A DNA stretch of 64,000 bases from Artemia franciscana. Its lineage: Eukaryota; Arthropoda; Branchiopoda; Anostraca; Artemiidae. The notes beneath the pieces were generated by a model. The model was not told where the DNA came from, searched no databases, and worked only from the letters and a program-made list of their open reading frames with translations. The position numbers were made by a program, and so were the translations under genes. Position 1 is the first letter of the stretch. Each line of letters begins with the position of its first letter. Shown in pieces: positions 14,001 to 24,409 of the stretch. The stretch is from the NCBI RefSeq assembly GCF_032884065.1, contig NC_088867.1, positions 186,001 to 250,000 of the forward strand, given 5' to 3'.

Positions 14001-15228
14001 AGAATATTCGATACAAAAAGTTTAGACTCTAAAAATGACTGTTGTTGTTGGTATTGTTTTCTTATTTAACCATACAACACATGAATCGCAATCTTTGCAA
14101 AAACAAAAAAGAAGAACCAGAGATTACCTAGAAAGGACTTGCTAGGCCTCTGAGCAGAAATTGTTCGCCCAGAAAGAGCGGTTCCCTGATTATACAATAC
14201 AAAAAAAATAGACTCTAAAAAGACTGTTGTTTTTGGTATTTTTTTTCTTATTTAAAAATACAACACATGAATCGCAATCTTTGCAAAAACAAAAAAAAAG
14301 AACCACAGATTACCTAGAAATGACTTGCTAGGCCTCTGAGCAGAAACTGTTCGCCCAGGTAGAGCGGTTTCCGGAATATACGTTAGAATATACGATACAA
14401 AAAGTTTAGACTCTAAAAATGACTGTTGTTGTTGGTATTGTTTTCTTATTTAACCATACAACACATGAATCGCAATCTTTGCAAAAACAAAAAAGAAAAA
14501 ACCAGAGATTACCTAGAAATGACTTGCTAGGCCTCTGAGCAGAAATTGTTTGCCCAGGTAGAGCGGTTTCCTGAATATACGTTAGAATATAAGATACAAA
14601 AAGTTTAGACTCTAAAAATGACTGTTCTCGTTGGTATTGTTTTCTTATTTAACAATACAACACATGAATCGCAAACTTTGTAAAAACAAAAAAGAAGAAC
14701 CACAGATTTTTAAGAAATGACTCGCTAGGCCCTGAGCAGAAATTGTTCACCCAGGAAGATTGGTTCCCTGATTATACAATACAAAAAGTTTAGACTGTAA
14801 TAGTGACTGTTGTTGTTGGTATTGTTTTCTTATTTAACCATACAACATATGAATCGCAATCTTTGCAAAAACAAAAAAAAGAACCAGAGATTACTTAGAA
14901 ATGCCTCACTAGGCCTCTGAGCAAAAATTGTTCACCCAGGTACAGCGGTTTCCTGAATATACGTTAGAATATACGATACAAAAAGTTTAGACTGTAAAAA
15001 TGACTGTTGCTATTGGTATTGTTTTCTTATTTAACAATACAACACATGAATCGCAATATTTGCAAAAACAAAAAAGAAGAACAACAGATTACCTAGAAAT
15101 GACTCGCTGGGCCTCTGAGCAGAAATTGTTCGCCCAGGTACAGCGGTTTCCTGAATATACGATACAAAAAGTTTAGACTCTAAAAATGACTGTTGTTGTT
15201 GGTATTGTTTTCTTATTTAACAATAAAA
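8079..15228 (-). repeat. Satellite array B, inverted relative to array A
   Basis: About 37 copies of the same monomer in the reverse orientation (AGAACCACAGATTACCTAG, CTCTGAGCAGAAATTG, GAATATACGTTAG, and so on). It is more diverse than array A: many monomers carry a shortened form in which the doubled GAATATACG motif is reduced to a single stretch ending in TTATACAATACAAAA. Sub-blocks repeat inside it, for example a distinctive partial monomer TGACTCAAAAAAAGAAG at 9301 recurs at 10328, a shift of 1027 bp or about five monomers. The array ends at the palindromic junction with array A' at 15229. Confidence 0.95.
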
Positions 15229-15290
15229 CACATGAATCGCAATATTTTTGTAACTTAGTTACGATTCATGTGTTGTATGGTTAAATAAGA
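15195..15290. repeat. Head-to-head inversion junction between arrays B and A'
   Basis: Array B runs into array A' through a near-palindrome: a left arm containing TTTTCTTATTTAAC and CACATGAATCG, about 22 bases of spacer (CAATATTTTTGTAACTTAGT plus two bases), then a right arm with CGATTCATGTG and GTTAAATAAGAAAAC. The same junction, with the same spacer, forms bases 1-44 of the window, so it has been copied as part of a larger unit. Confidence 0.85.
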
Positions 15291-18200
15291 AAACAACACC
15301 AACAAAAAAAGTAATTTTTAGAGTCTAAAATTTTTGTATCGTATATTCTAACGTATATTCAGGAAACCGTTCTACCTGGGCAAACAATTTCCGCTCAGAG
15401 GCCTAGCAAGTCATTTCTAGGTAATCTATGGTCCTTCTGTTTTGTTTTCGCAAAGATTGCAATGCATGTGTTGTATTGTTAAATAAGACAACAATACCAA
15501 CAACGACAGTCATTTTTAGAGTCTAAACCTTTTGTATCGTATATTCTAACGTATATTCAGGAAACCGCACTACCTGGGCGAACAATTTCTGCTCAGAGGC
15601 CTAGCGACTCATTTCTAGGTAATGTGTGGTTCTTCTTTTTTTTGCAAAGATTGCGATTCATGTGTTGTATGGTTAAACAAGAAAACAATACCAACAACAA
15701 CAGTCGTTTTTAGAGTCTAAACTTTTTGTATCGTATATTCTAATGTATATTAAGGAAACCGCTCTACCTGGGCGAACAATTTCTGCTCAGAGGCCTAGCA
15801 AGTCATTTCTAGGTAATCTGTGGTTCTTCTTTTTTGTTTTTGCAAAGATTGCAATTCATGTGTTGTATTGTTAAATAATAAAAAAAAATACCAACACAAA
15901 CAGTCATTTTTAGATTCTAAACTTTTTGTATCGTATATTCTAACGTATATTCAGGAAACCGCTGTACCTGGGCGAACAATTTCTGCTCAGAGGCCTACCG
16001 AGTCATTTCTAGGTAATCTGTGGTTCTTCTTTTTTGTTTTTGCAAAGATTGCGATTCATGTGTTGTATGGTTAAATAGGAAAACAATACCAACAACAACA
16101 GTCATTTTTAGTGTCTAAACTTTATTGTATCGTATATTCTAACGTATATTCAGAAAACCACTCTACCTGGGCGAACAATTTCTGCTCAGAGGCCTAGCAA
16201 GTCATTTCTAGGTAATCTGTGGTTCTTTTTTTTTGTTTTTGCCAAGACTGGGATTCATGTGTTTTATTGTTAAATAAGAAAACAATACCAGCAACAGCAG
16301 TCATTTTTAGAGTCTAAACTTTTTGTATCGTATATTCTAACGTATATTCAGGAAACCGCTGTGCCTGGGCGAACAATTTCTGCTCAGAGGCCTAGCGAGT
16401 CATTTCTAGGTAATCTGTGGTTCTTCTTTTTTGTTTTTGCAAAGATTGCGATTCATGTGTTCTATTGTTAAATAATAAAAAAATACCAACACAAACAGTC
16501 ATTTTTAGAGTCTAAACTTTTTGTATCGTATATTGTAACGTATATTCAGGAAATCACTCTACCTGGGCGAACAATTTTTGCTCAGAGGCCTAGCAAGTCA
16601 TTTCTAGGTAATCTGTGGTTCTTCTTTTTTGTTTTTGCAAAGATTGCGATTCATGTTTTGTATTTTTAAATAAGAAAAAAATACCAACAACAACAGTCAT
16701 TTTTAGAGTCTAAACTTCTTGTATCGTATATTCTAACGTATATTCAGGAAACCGCTGTACCTGGGCGAACAATTTCTGCTCAGTGGCCTAGCGAGTCATT
16801 TCTAGGTAATCTGTGGTTCTTCTTTTTTGTTTATTCAAAGATTGCGATTCATGTGTTGTATGGTTAAATAAGAAAACAATACCAACAACAACAGTCATTT
16901 TTAGAGTCTAAACTTTTTGTATCGTATATTCTAACGTATATTCAGGAAACCGCTGTGCCTGGGCGAACAATTTCTGCTCAGAGGCCTAGCGAGTCATTTC
17001 TAGGTAATCTGTGGTTCTTCTTTTTTGTTTTTTTCTAGGTGTATTCGTATATGTTTTTGCAAAGATTGCGATTCATGTGTTCTATTGTTAAATAATAAAA
17101 AAATACCAACACAAACAGTCATTTTTAGAGTCTAAACTTTTTGTATCGTATATTGTAACGTATATTCAGGAAACCACTCTACCTGGGCGAACAATTTTTG
17201 CTCAGAGGCCTAGCAAGTCATTTCTAGGTAATCTGTGGTTCTTCTTTTTTGTTTTCGCAAAGATTGCGATTCATGTTTTGTATTTTTAAATAAGAAAAAA
17301 ATACCAACAACAACAGTCATTTTTAGAGTCTAAACTTCTTGTATCGTATATTCTAACGTATATTCAGGAAACCGCTGTACCTGGGCGAACAATTTCTGCT
17401 CAGTGGCCTAGCGAGTCATTTCTAGGTAATCTGTGGTTCTTCTTTTTTGTTTATTCAAAGATTGCGATTCATGTGTTGTATGGTTAAATAAGAAAACAAT
17501 ACCAACAACAACAGTCATTTTTAGAGTCTAAACTTTTTGTATCGTATATTCTAACGTATATTCAGGAAATCGCTTTACCTGGGCGAAAAATTTCTGCTCA
17601 GAGGCCTAGCAAGTCATTTCTAGGTAATCTTTGGTTATTCTTTTTTGTTTTTGCAAAGATTGCGATTCATGTGTTGTATTGTTAAATAAGAAAACAATAC
17701 CAACAACAACAGTCATTTTTAGAGTCTAAACTTTTTGTATCGTATATTCTAACGTATATTAAGGAAACCGCTGTACCTGGGCAAACAGTTTCTGCTCAGT
17801 GGCCTAGCGAGTCATTTCTAAGTAATCTGTGGTTCTTCTTTTTTGTTTTTGCAAAGATTGCGATTCATGTGTTTTATTGTTAAATAAGAAAACAATACCA
17901 GCAACAACAGTCATTTTTAGAGTCGAAACTTTTGTATCGTATATTCTAACGTATATTCAGAAAACCGCTCTGCCTTGGCGAACAATTCCTGCTCAGAGGC
18001 CTAGCGAGTCATTTCTAGGTAATCTGTGGTTCTTCTTTTTTGTTTTTGCAAAGATTGCGATTCATGTGTTGTATGGTTAAATAAGAAAACAATACCAACA
18101 ACAACAGTCATTTTTAGAGTCTAAACTTTTTGTATCGTATATTCTAACGTATATTCAGGAAATCGCTTTACCTGGGCGAACAATTTCTGCTCAGAGGCCT

Positions 18201-18536
18201 AGCAAGTCATTTCTAGGTAATCTGTGGTTATTCTTTTTTGTTTTTGCAAATATTGCGATTCATGTGTGGTATTGTTAAATAAGAATAAAACACTGTTGTT
18301 AAAAACAACAGTCATTTTTAGAGTCTAAACTTTTTGTATCGTATATTCTAACGTATATTCAGGAAACCGCTGTACCTGGGCGAACAATTTTTGCTCAGAG
18401 GCCTAGCGAGTCATTTCTATGTAATCTCTGTTTTTTTTTGTTTTTTTTTTGCAAAAATTGCGATTCATATGTTGTATTGTTAAATAAGAAAACAATACCA
18501 ACAACAACAGTCATTTTTAGAGTCTAAACTTTTTGT
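15229..18536 (+). repeat. Satellite array A', second copy of array A
   Basis: About 17 monomers in the same orientation and nearly the same order as array A, starting at the same inversion junction and ending at the same base before the spacer. It is 1332 bp shorter than array A, because the two arrays have gained or lost blocks of whole monomers. The eight-monomer duplication of array A is absent. Instead a three-monomer block is repeated at a shift of about 620 bp (near 16450 and 17072). Confidence 0.95.
17026..17055. other. Non-satellite filler at a monomer-block duplication join
   Basis: After the normal TTCTTCTTTTTTGTTTTT of a monomer there are about two dozen extra bases (TTCTAGGTGTATTCGTATATG) before the sequence resumes with TTTTTGCAAAGATTGCG. 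The insertion sits where the repeated three-monomer block of array A' begins again. This is the kind of filler left by end-joining or template switching. Confidence 0.5.
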
Positions 18537-21500
18537 AACTAAGGAGGACACACACGTGGGTATTACGTAATCACGATGCACACATGGGATATTACATAAT
18601 ACTTTAAGAGATTTTTATTTCTTTCAATTTTTTTTCAAGGAAGATTTATATTTTAAAAAGATTTTCGCTCCCTTTAAGATTTGAAAGGGTATTTTATCCA
18701 ATGGAACTGCACCCTATACAACTGGACCGTGAAACCCTTTCTAATATTAAGATTCAGGAAATAGATTCTACGAAATAACCAAGTCCAAATGCAGAGCAAT
18801 TCCATTTCCCGCTTACTAGAATAGGTAAGCTATTGATTACGTGTTACCTCTGATTGCAAGAATTGAGATGCAGAGAGGAAAATTGATTACTGAAATTTGG
18901 TTACATATCGTATGTATCTGCATATATAGTACTTTTTAGAGAGTGGTATCAGATAATATTGTGGGTTGCTGTTAGCATATTTTTTAGTAATAAAGTCAGT
19001 TACACAATTAGAATTGAATGTGCTATTGGGGATAAAATAAAGGCGAAGGGGTCTACAAGATCCTTAAATTACGTACAGGATTACCCTCGAAGTTTCATCC
19101 TGGATTAATAAATCTAAAGGATAAAAAGCTTTGTTTATATAAATTTTATTAATAAAAAATTTACAAAGCATTATTAAAACACATGTAAAACAGTTAAACC
19201 TCAACAATAGAAAAAACAAAACGAGAAAAAATTCCTATCATCGGATAAAATATAAGCAAAAGAACTATGAATTAAAAAAGTAGGGGTCCTAGCAACCAAT
19301 TCCAGAGGGTATGGTTCTGATTTCATGTAAATAGAAGCCACATTAAGATTGTGGGCTTTAATGAAAACGCCGCGTTCCTTTGAGCGAAGACTACGCACAC
19401 CTGGTTAACAAGCCCATATTTGAATAATATTTATTCTTCAAATTTCAATTAATCTCGGTAGAGGTAAAATTAAGCCCTATTAATACCTATTTCTGAGAGC
19501 TTCTAATGGAAATCCCTCGTTTTCTTGTGCCATGAATATGCATCCCCGGCTTATAAGTGTACATTTGAATAACATTTTCTCTTCAAATTTCGCACAATCT
19601 TGTTATAGGTAAATTTTAGCCACGTTATTATATTTTTAAAGCCCCACGTTTCTTGGACTGAGCGTTAAATTTTACTCCAGCTCTGTATTAAAATTCTTTT
19701 AACACCTCCCAGCTTAACTTTAACCTTTAGAAAATGTTAGTCCAAGCAATTCACGCCCTTATGGCAATATATGGCTAGTCCGTAAAATACACAAAAAGCA
19801 TTGAACTAAAAAATGAAACAACTAAACAAGAAAAAACCTTATAAGGGATATAATATATACAAAAAGAATCATGAATTAAAGAAAAGCGGGACCCAAACAA
19901 ATTTCTGATGGGAAGCTCAATATTAGAGGCAAATTTAAATCACATTAAAATATTTTGAGAACTTTTGAGGGATGAAAATCCCTCGTTTCGTTGAGCCAAG
20001 ACTATACATTCCTCGTTGACTGGCACAAATTTGAAATAATATTATCTCTCTTCAAGATGAACATAATCTCGTTAGAGGTAAATTTAAGCCACTTTAAGGC
20101 CTCGCAAACGTCCAGCTATGATATTCTCTGTTCAATTCTTTTTCAATCACGGCAAATCAGACAAACGCTCAAGGTTATCAGATTTCACTGCCGTCATTAA
20201 ACTCAAGGGGTTTCTCAGTGAAAATTGCGATTATTGCATTGCTATTCTTCGTTATTTGGCAAATAAATAGGAATACTTATTTGCAAAATAACTATTATTC
20301 GAGGAGAAAATTAGAGAAATTATTATTTGAAAATTTTTTGGGGAGGAGGGGGGTTCAACTCTTATGAAAGAAATACCAGGAAAACACGGAAAAATTAAAC
20401 ATTTCGCTGAGAAAATTAAGCATTTTACAAGGTTGAGGTGGGCGAATCCCTCCCCTGCGTATGTGCCTGTGGTCTGGTCATCATTATTTGCCAGGGTGCG
20501 GTATAAAACTATGGGAATTACAAATAAAAAGTACATATTTTAGGGTTTTTACTTCATGCAGACCTATTTACAAAAATAAAGTTTAAATAATTGCTCGTAG
20601 CGAAGTGACCAATTGACTTCATTTTATCATACAGTTCGTGGTAACGAACTGTAGTAAGAAGCGACCCGGCTCAATAGTAACCAAAACTCTAAAAAACGGA
20701 TTTTTGATATCAATAGCTACATGAACCAAATCGCATTTTAATGCTGACTTTAAATATATCAGTTTTACCTATCTAAAATTACGAGTCTAAGAAAAATTGC
20801 CTTATTTTAGAAAATAGAGGGAAACACCCGCTAAAAATAATAAAACTAAAATTACACCCATCCGATTCAGCATATCAGGGAACCCTAACGTGCAAGTTTC
20901 AAGATCCTATCTGCCAAAATATGGATTTTTTTCCAGGGGTGATCTTATCGAACCAGTTGTCCTAGAATGTTGCGAGCGGGCTCATTCCAATGGAAATGAA
21001 GTTATATATAAGTGAATTATATATGACAAATGAAGTATAAAGTACCCTTTTTAAGTGATCCAAAAAATTGAAGGGCACCTAGGCCACCTCCCACGCTAAA
21101 TATTTTCCCACAGTCACCAGATGAAAATTTTGAGATAGCCATTTTATTCAGCATAGTCAAGAAACCTTATAACTATGTCTGTGGGGACGACCTACTCCAC
21201 CAGAATCCCCGTGGAAGGGGCTACAAGTTACAAACTTTGATCAGTGTTGATATTGTAATGGTTATTGGGAAGTGTAGAGACGTTTCCAGGGGGATTTTTG
21301 GTTCAGGGAGGGGTTGAGAACAGGAGGTTATGTTGGGGAAACTTTCCCTGGAGGAATTTGTCATAGGGGAAGAAAATTTCCATGAAGGGAGCGCAAGATT
21401 TTCTAGCATTATTTAAAAATAAAACAATACACAAATAAATATGAAACAGTTTTTTCAACTAAAAGGAAGGGGCAGCAGTAAAATCTAAAACTAACAGAAT

Positions 21501-21970
21501 ACAGAAGTTGGTTACTTAAGCTAACTCGTAAGTTACGTATATCTTTTACTAGCAAAAACGTTCGTAAAAAATTAAAAGTTCTAGTTTCCTTTTTAAGTAA
21601 CCAAACATTGGAGGGCATCTAAGCCTCCTCCCCCACTCCTTTTCTTCAAAGTGATTCGATCAAAACTATGAGAAAGCCATATAAATATGCAAATTTCGTT
21701 TTAATTATTCATCTGTGGAGAGCCAAAATCAAGACATGCATTAGCTCAAAAACGTTCAGAAATTAAATAAAAAGAGACATGTTTTTAACTGAAAGTAAGG
21801 AGCAACATTAAAACTTAAAACGAATATAAATTACTTCGTATATGAAAGGGGCTGCTCCCTCCTCAACGCCCCACTCTTTACGCTAAAGTTTGACTCTTTC
21901 TCTCAACTCTACTTTTTAAAACAGTAAAAAACTTTAGCGTAAAGAGTGGGGCGCTGAGGAGGGAGCAGCC
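18537..21970. repeat. Non-satellite spacer, copy 2
   Basis: Near-identical to 4641-8078, with sparse substitutions and a net 2 bp length difference by position 21221. It contains the second copy of the R1 repeat (19186-20206), the small ACAGTTCGT hairpin (about 20631-20652), the copy of the 7060-7320 family (about 20955-21215) and the hairpin element. Unlike copy 1 it is not followed by a satellite array. No gene is supported. Confidence 0.9.
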
Positions 21971-22037
21971 CCTTTCATATACGCAGTAATTTCTGTTCGT
22001 TTAAGTTTCATTGTCGCTCCTTACTTTCAGTTAAAAA
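21783..22037. repeat. Complete long hairpin (fold-back) element
   Basis: Left arm about 21783-21890, loop about 21891-21928, right arm about 21929-22037. The arms are roughly 108 bp with few mismatches. Outer ends read GTTTTTAACTGAAAGTAAGG on the left and CCTTACTTTCAGTTAAAAAA on the right (the latter starting with two added C's). The inner part carries a GC-rich core, GGGGCTGCTCCCTCC and its complement. I recall similar hairpins from Artemia sequences. It may be a fold-back or MITE-type element, but no target-site duplication is clear. Confidence 0.8.
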
Positions 22038-22159
22038 AACTTGTTTTTTTTTATCTAATCTATCCATACAGTTTCATTAAAAAATATTCTAAAGCTCGAG
22101 GTTTGCTTGTGTATTTGTATATCTGAATTTGTATTCGGATAAGACTGTGATGACACATG

Positions 22160-23400
22160 ACAACTACCTATACCTAGCACAGTTGGATTTATATAAACGG
22201 TTCTCATATCTCCATACTTCTTGGCAACCTTCCGTCGACAATTTCTGGTAACAGTGCCTCAAAATAAATTTTTTTGTAGATTTAGCAGCATTTTGTTGGA
22301 CCAGAATTCTTGGTCACGACCAATCTTTTCATAATATAATTCCTCTTCCCCTAACAATATTACAAAGTATACAAAATTAATGTCACAACTTTACAATTGC
22401 ATTTGAATTTGGTAATAGTAGTCATGTGTTCTTTTCAGCTTTACTTCACTCTTGACTTTCTTTTCAAGACAGGTATTTTTTTAAGCGCTATTAGAGCCTT
22501 CTCACCCGAAGGAAAAATTGCTATCCCGTCCGGACTGGCCCCTAGAAACCCATATTCCTTGTGAATTAAAAGCCCAGCAGATTTCGCAATGGAACCTGTT
22601 TTCTTTGCAAAAGCTGCAATAGCTAAAGGTTCATACATCTGACCATGCTCCACTGCCTTTTTCTGGCGATTTCTGGGATACAGCAGCAGCCGAACTAATG
22701 AACCCACAGTCTTCAACCACCTTTTACAAACAACACCAGCTACGGAAGTGGTAATTCTGTTTTTTCTGAATTCTATCCAGTTATTATCGATAGAATTTTT
22801 CTGAAGCCTAGTGGCTTTTTCGACACTGAGGATTTCCGTTGCAGTACATTAGAGACGGGTCAAAAAATCTGTTTTGCAATTTCGAGCGCATTGCAATCAA
22901 GATCCGGAGCGGTTGCGTTCGAGCCGTAGTTTTTGTCTGCTCCAGTTGACTCCCTGATTTCTTTTGAAGGGAGTTATGTGGAAGTATTAGTGAAAAGGCG
23001 CTTTCTAGCAGACAGTTTTTTTAGTCGAGCAGTAGTCATGGCCCGCTAATGTGCAAGTTTTTTCAATTGCCTACTTGGTGTTGATCCTACAGTTCTTCAA
23101 AATATTTCAAGGCGAGCTGAGTGCCTTTCGTAAATCGAATTCCTGCTGCTTTAACACGGGTGGTATATCGCGCACTTTGGCTAACCATGATGTTTTTGCC
23201 ACCTATAAGCCTTGCAAGTATGCTCATAAAATATTCTTCCAGGTTGCTTGAGTTATTTCCTATCAGTAGACGAGCCCTTCTGGTCAGCGTATCAAAGGCT
23301 GATTACACATGGCTGAGAAAGATGTTGCTAGGGGCGTCTTCAGGATTAACCTGTAGAACTTTCCCGGAGAACGAGCAGCGTGTGGGATATATATTTTGGT
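22160..23400 (-). pseudogene. Broken transposon-associated gene with YqaJ-type exonuclease domain
   Basis: Translated pieces on the minus strand, from higher to lower coordinates, give a segment with EEYFMSILARLIGGKN and a following AAGIRFTKG (about 23100-23290), then the hallmarks of a YqaJ/lambda-exonuclease-like nuclease: WIEFRKNRITTSVAG (near 22740-22790), GQMYEPLAIAAF and GFLGASPDG (about 22510-22660), HDYYYQIQMQL (near 22400) and LLPEIVDGRLPRSM (near 22210-22260). Proteins of this layout are common as repeated, transposon-associated genes in arthropods. The nuclease would be a Mg-dependent DNA exonuclease. The copy is clearly decayed and incomplete, with several breaks. The host element's class is not settled: no terminal repeats or transposase catalytic residues were identified. 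Confidence 0.75.
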
Positions 23401-23999
23401 ATCTTACATTCTTTTGAACTAATTGTTGATTAAACATTAGATAATAGTTCGTCTGATAATGTAGCAGGAAAAATTGAACAAAAAAATAGAAATATAATGA
23501 TTTCTTAATGTTGCTATTAGCAGCAGATTAAGTCAGAATTTTAAATCTCCCCTCCTTACGAGTGAAGATTTCCGCCTCACAGATGGCATTTGTGGTATTA
23601 CGCACAGATTCCCTTGATAAAATTAAATCTAATTAAATACTTTTTGGGGACAAGTGTCATTAATAAAAATCTAACAGATACTGCAAAAAGTAACTGAAAC
23701 CTTGTTTAAAACATGTTTGCAAGAAGAAACAGCCTTAAGAATAAAAAACTTACTAAAAACTCGACTATTAAAAACCAAATACAAAAAAAAAATTTCGCCC
23801 CAAACAGAGCAAGAACAAGCGGTCCCAACCACAAATCTACTTCTATGTCAGGGGGAGGGTGCCCCCCTGCATCCACCACTGCCCCACGTTCTATTTCAAC
23901 AAAAATCCCCCATCTTGCCCCAATAAGAATTTCCAATGTAAGATATAGAAGAACGTTCATCCTTCACATAGTTGAAATTTTAAATAAGTAGCTTTCCCC
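23401..23999. other. No gene seen
   Basis: AT-rich sequence with an unusual A-rich stretch and a small GC-rich patch (AGGGGGAGGGTGCCCCCCTG near 23851). Open frames of 74-92 codons overlap on both strands at about 23702-23991. Their translations are low in complexity and match no family I know, so none is called. Confidence 0.6.
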
Positions 24000-24300
24000 T
24001 CTTCTCACTCCACTTTTAACTTGTAGTTTTCATGCTTATTTTGCAATTGCAAACTTTATAATTCTTGCTAGTTAAACTAAATTGTCATTTTGTTTAAATT
24101 TGTTTTCCCGGTTTTAATTTACAACTTTTTATCTTTTGACTTTTTTACTGATTGCAATTTTATGAGTTTAAACTGGTTCGATATTTGTTACTGATTGACA
24201 TTCACCATTTTTTTAATTTTTTTATTGACACTAAAGTGAGAATTTGGCCCTTTTGGGCTTGTGATAGCCGTTTTGTAGAAATAAATCTTGTCTTGTATAA
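24000..24300 (+). mobile_element. Probable LINE 3' tail (plus strand)
   Basis: A T-rich, gene-free stretch that ends GCCCTTTTGGGCTTGTGATAG, then TTTTGTAGAAATAAATCTTG and TCTTGTATAAA. This resembles the 3' untranslated end and short tail repeat of Jockey/CR1-type LINEs: a GGCCC...GGGC stem, an AATAAA-like signal and a terminal simple repeat. A similar end (GGCCCAATAGGGCTTTGTG then AATAAATCTATC) lies at 45325-45355. No coding sequence precedes it, so this would be a 5'-truncated copy. Confidence 0.45.
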
Positions 24301-24409
24301 ACCGTAGTTTGAAAATAATGTGATAGATAACCCGTGAAATATCACAAGAGAAGAGCCAGAACTTGAGTACAAAGCTGAGATTACTACTTACTTGTACTTG
24401 TGGCGGGAA

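Noticed and set aside
1-22037. CRISPR-like array of regular repeats
   Set aside because: The ~197 bp units are head-to-tail satellites with no short repeat plus unique spacer pattern, and the genome is eukaryotic.
23702-23991. Overlapping open frames of 74-92 codons on both strands
   Set aside because: Low-complexity translations, no domain and both strands open. Not distinguishable from chance in A-rich DNA.
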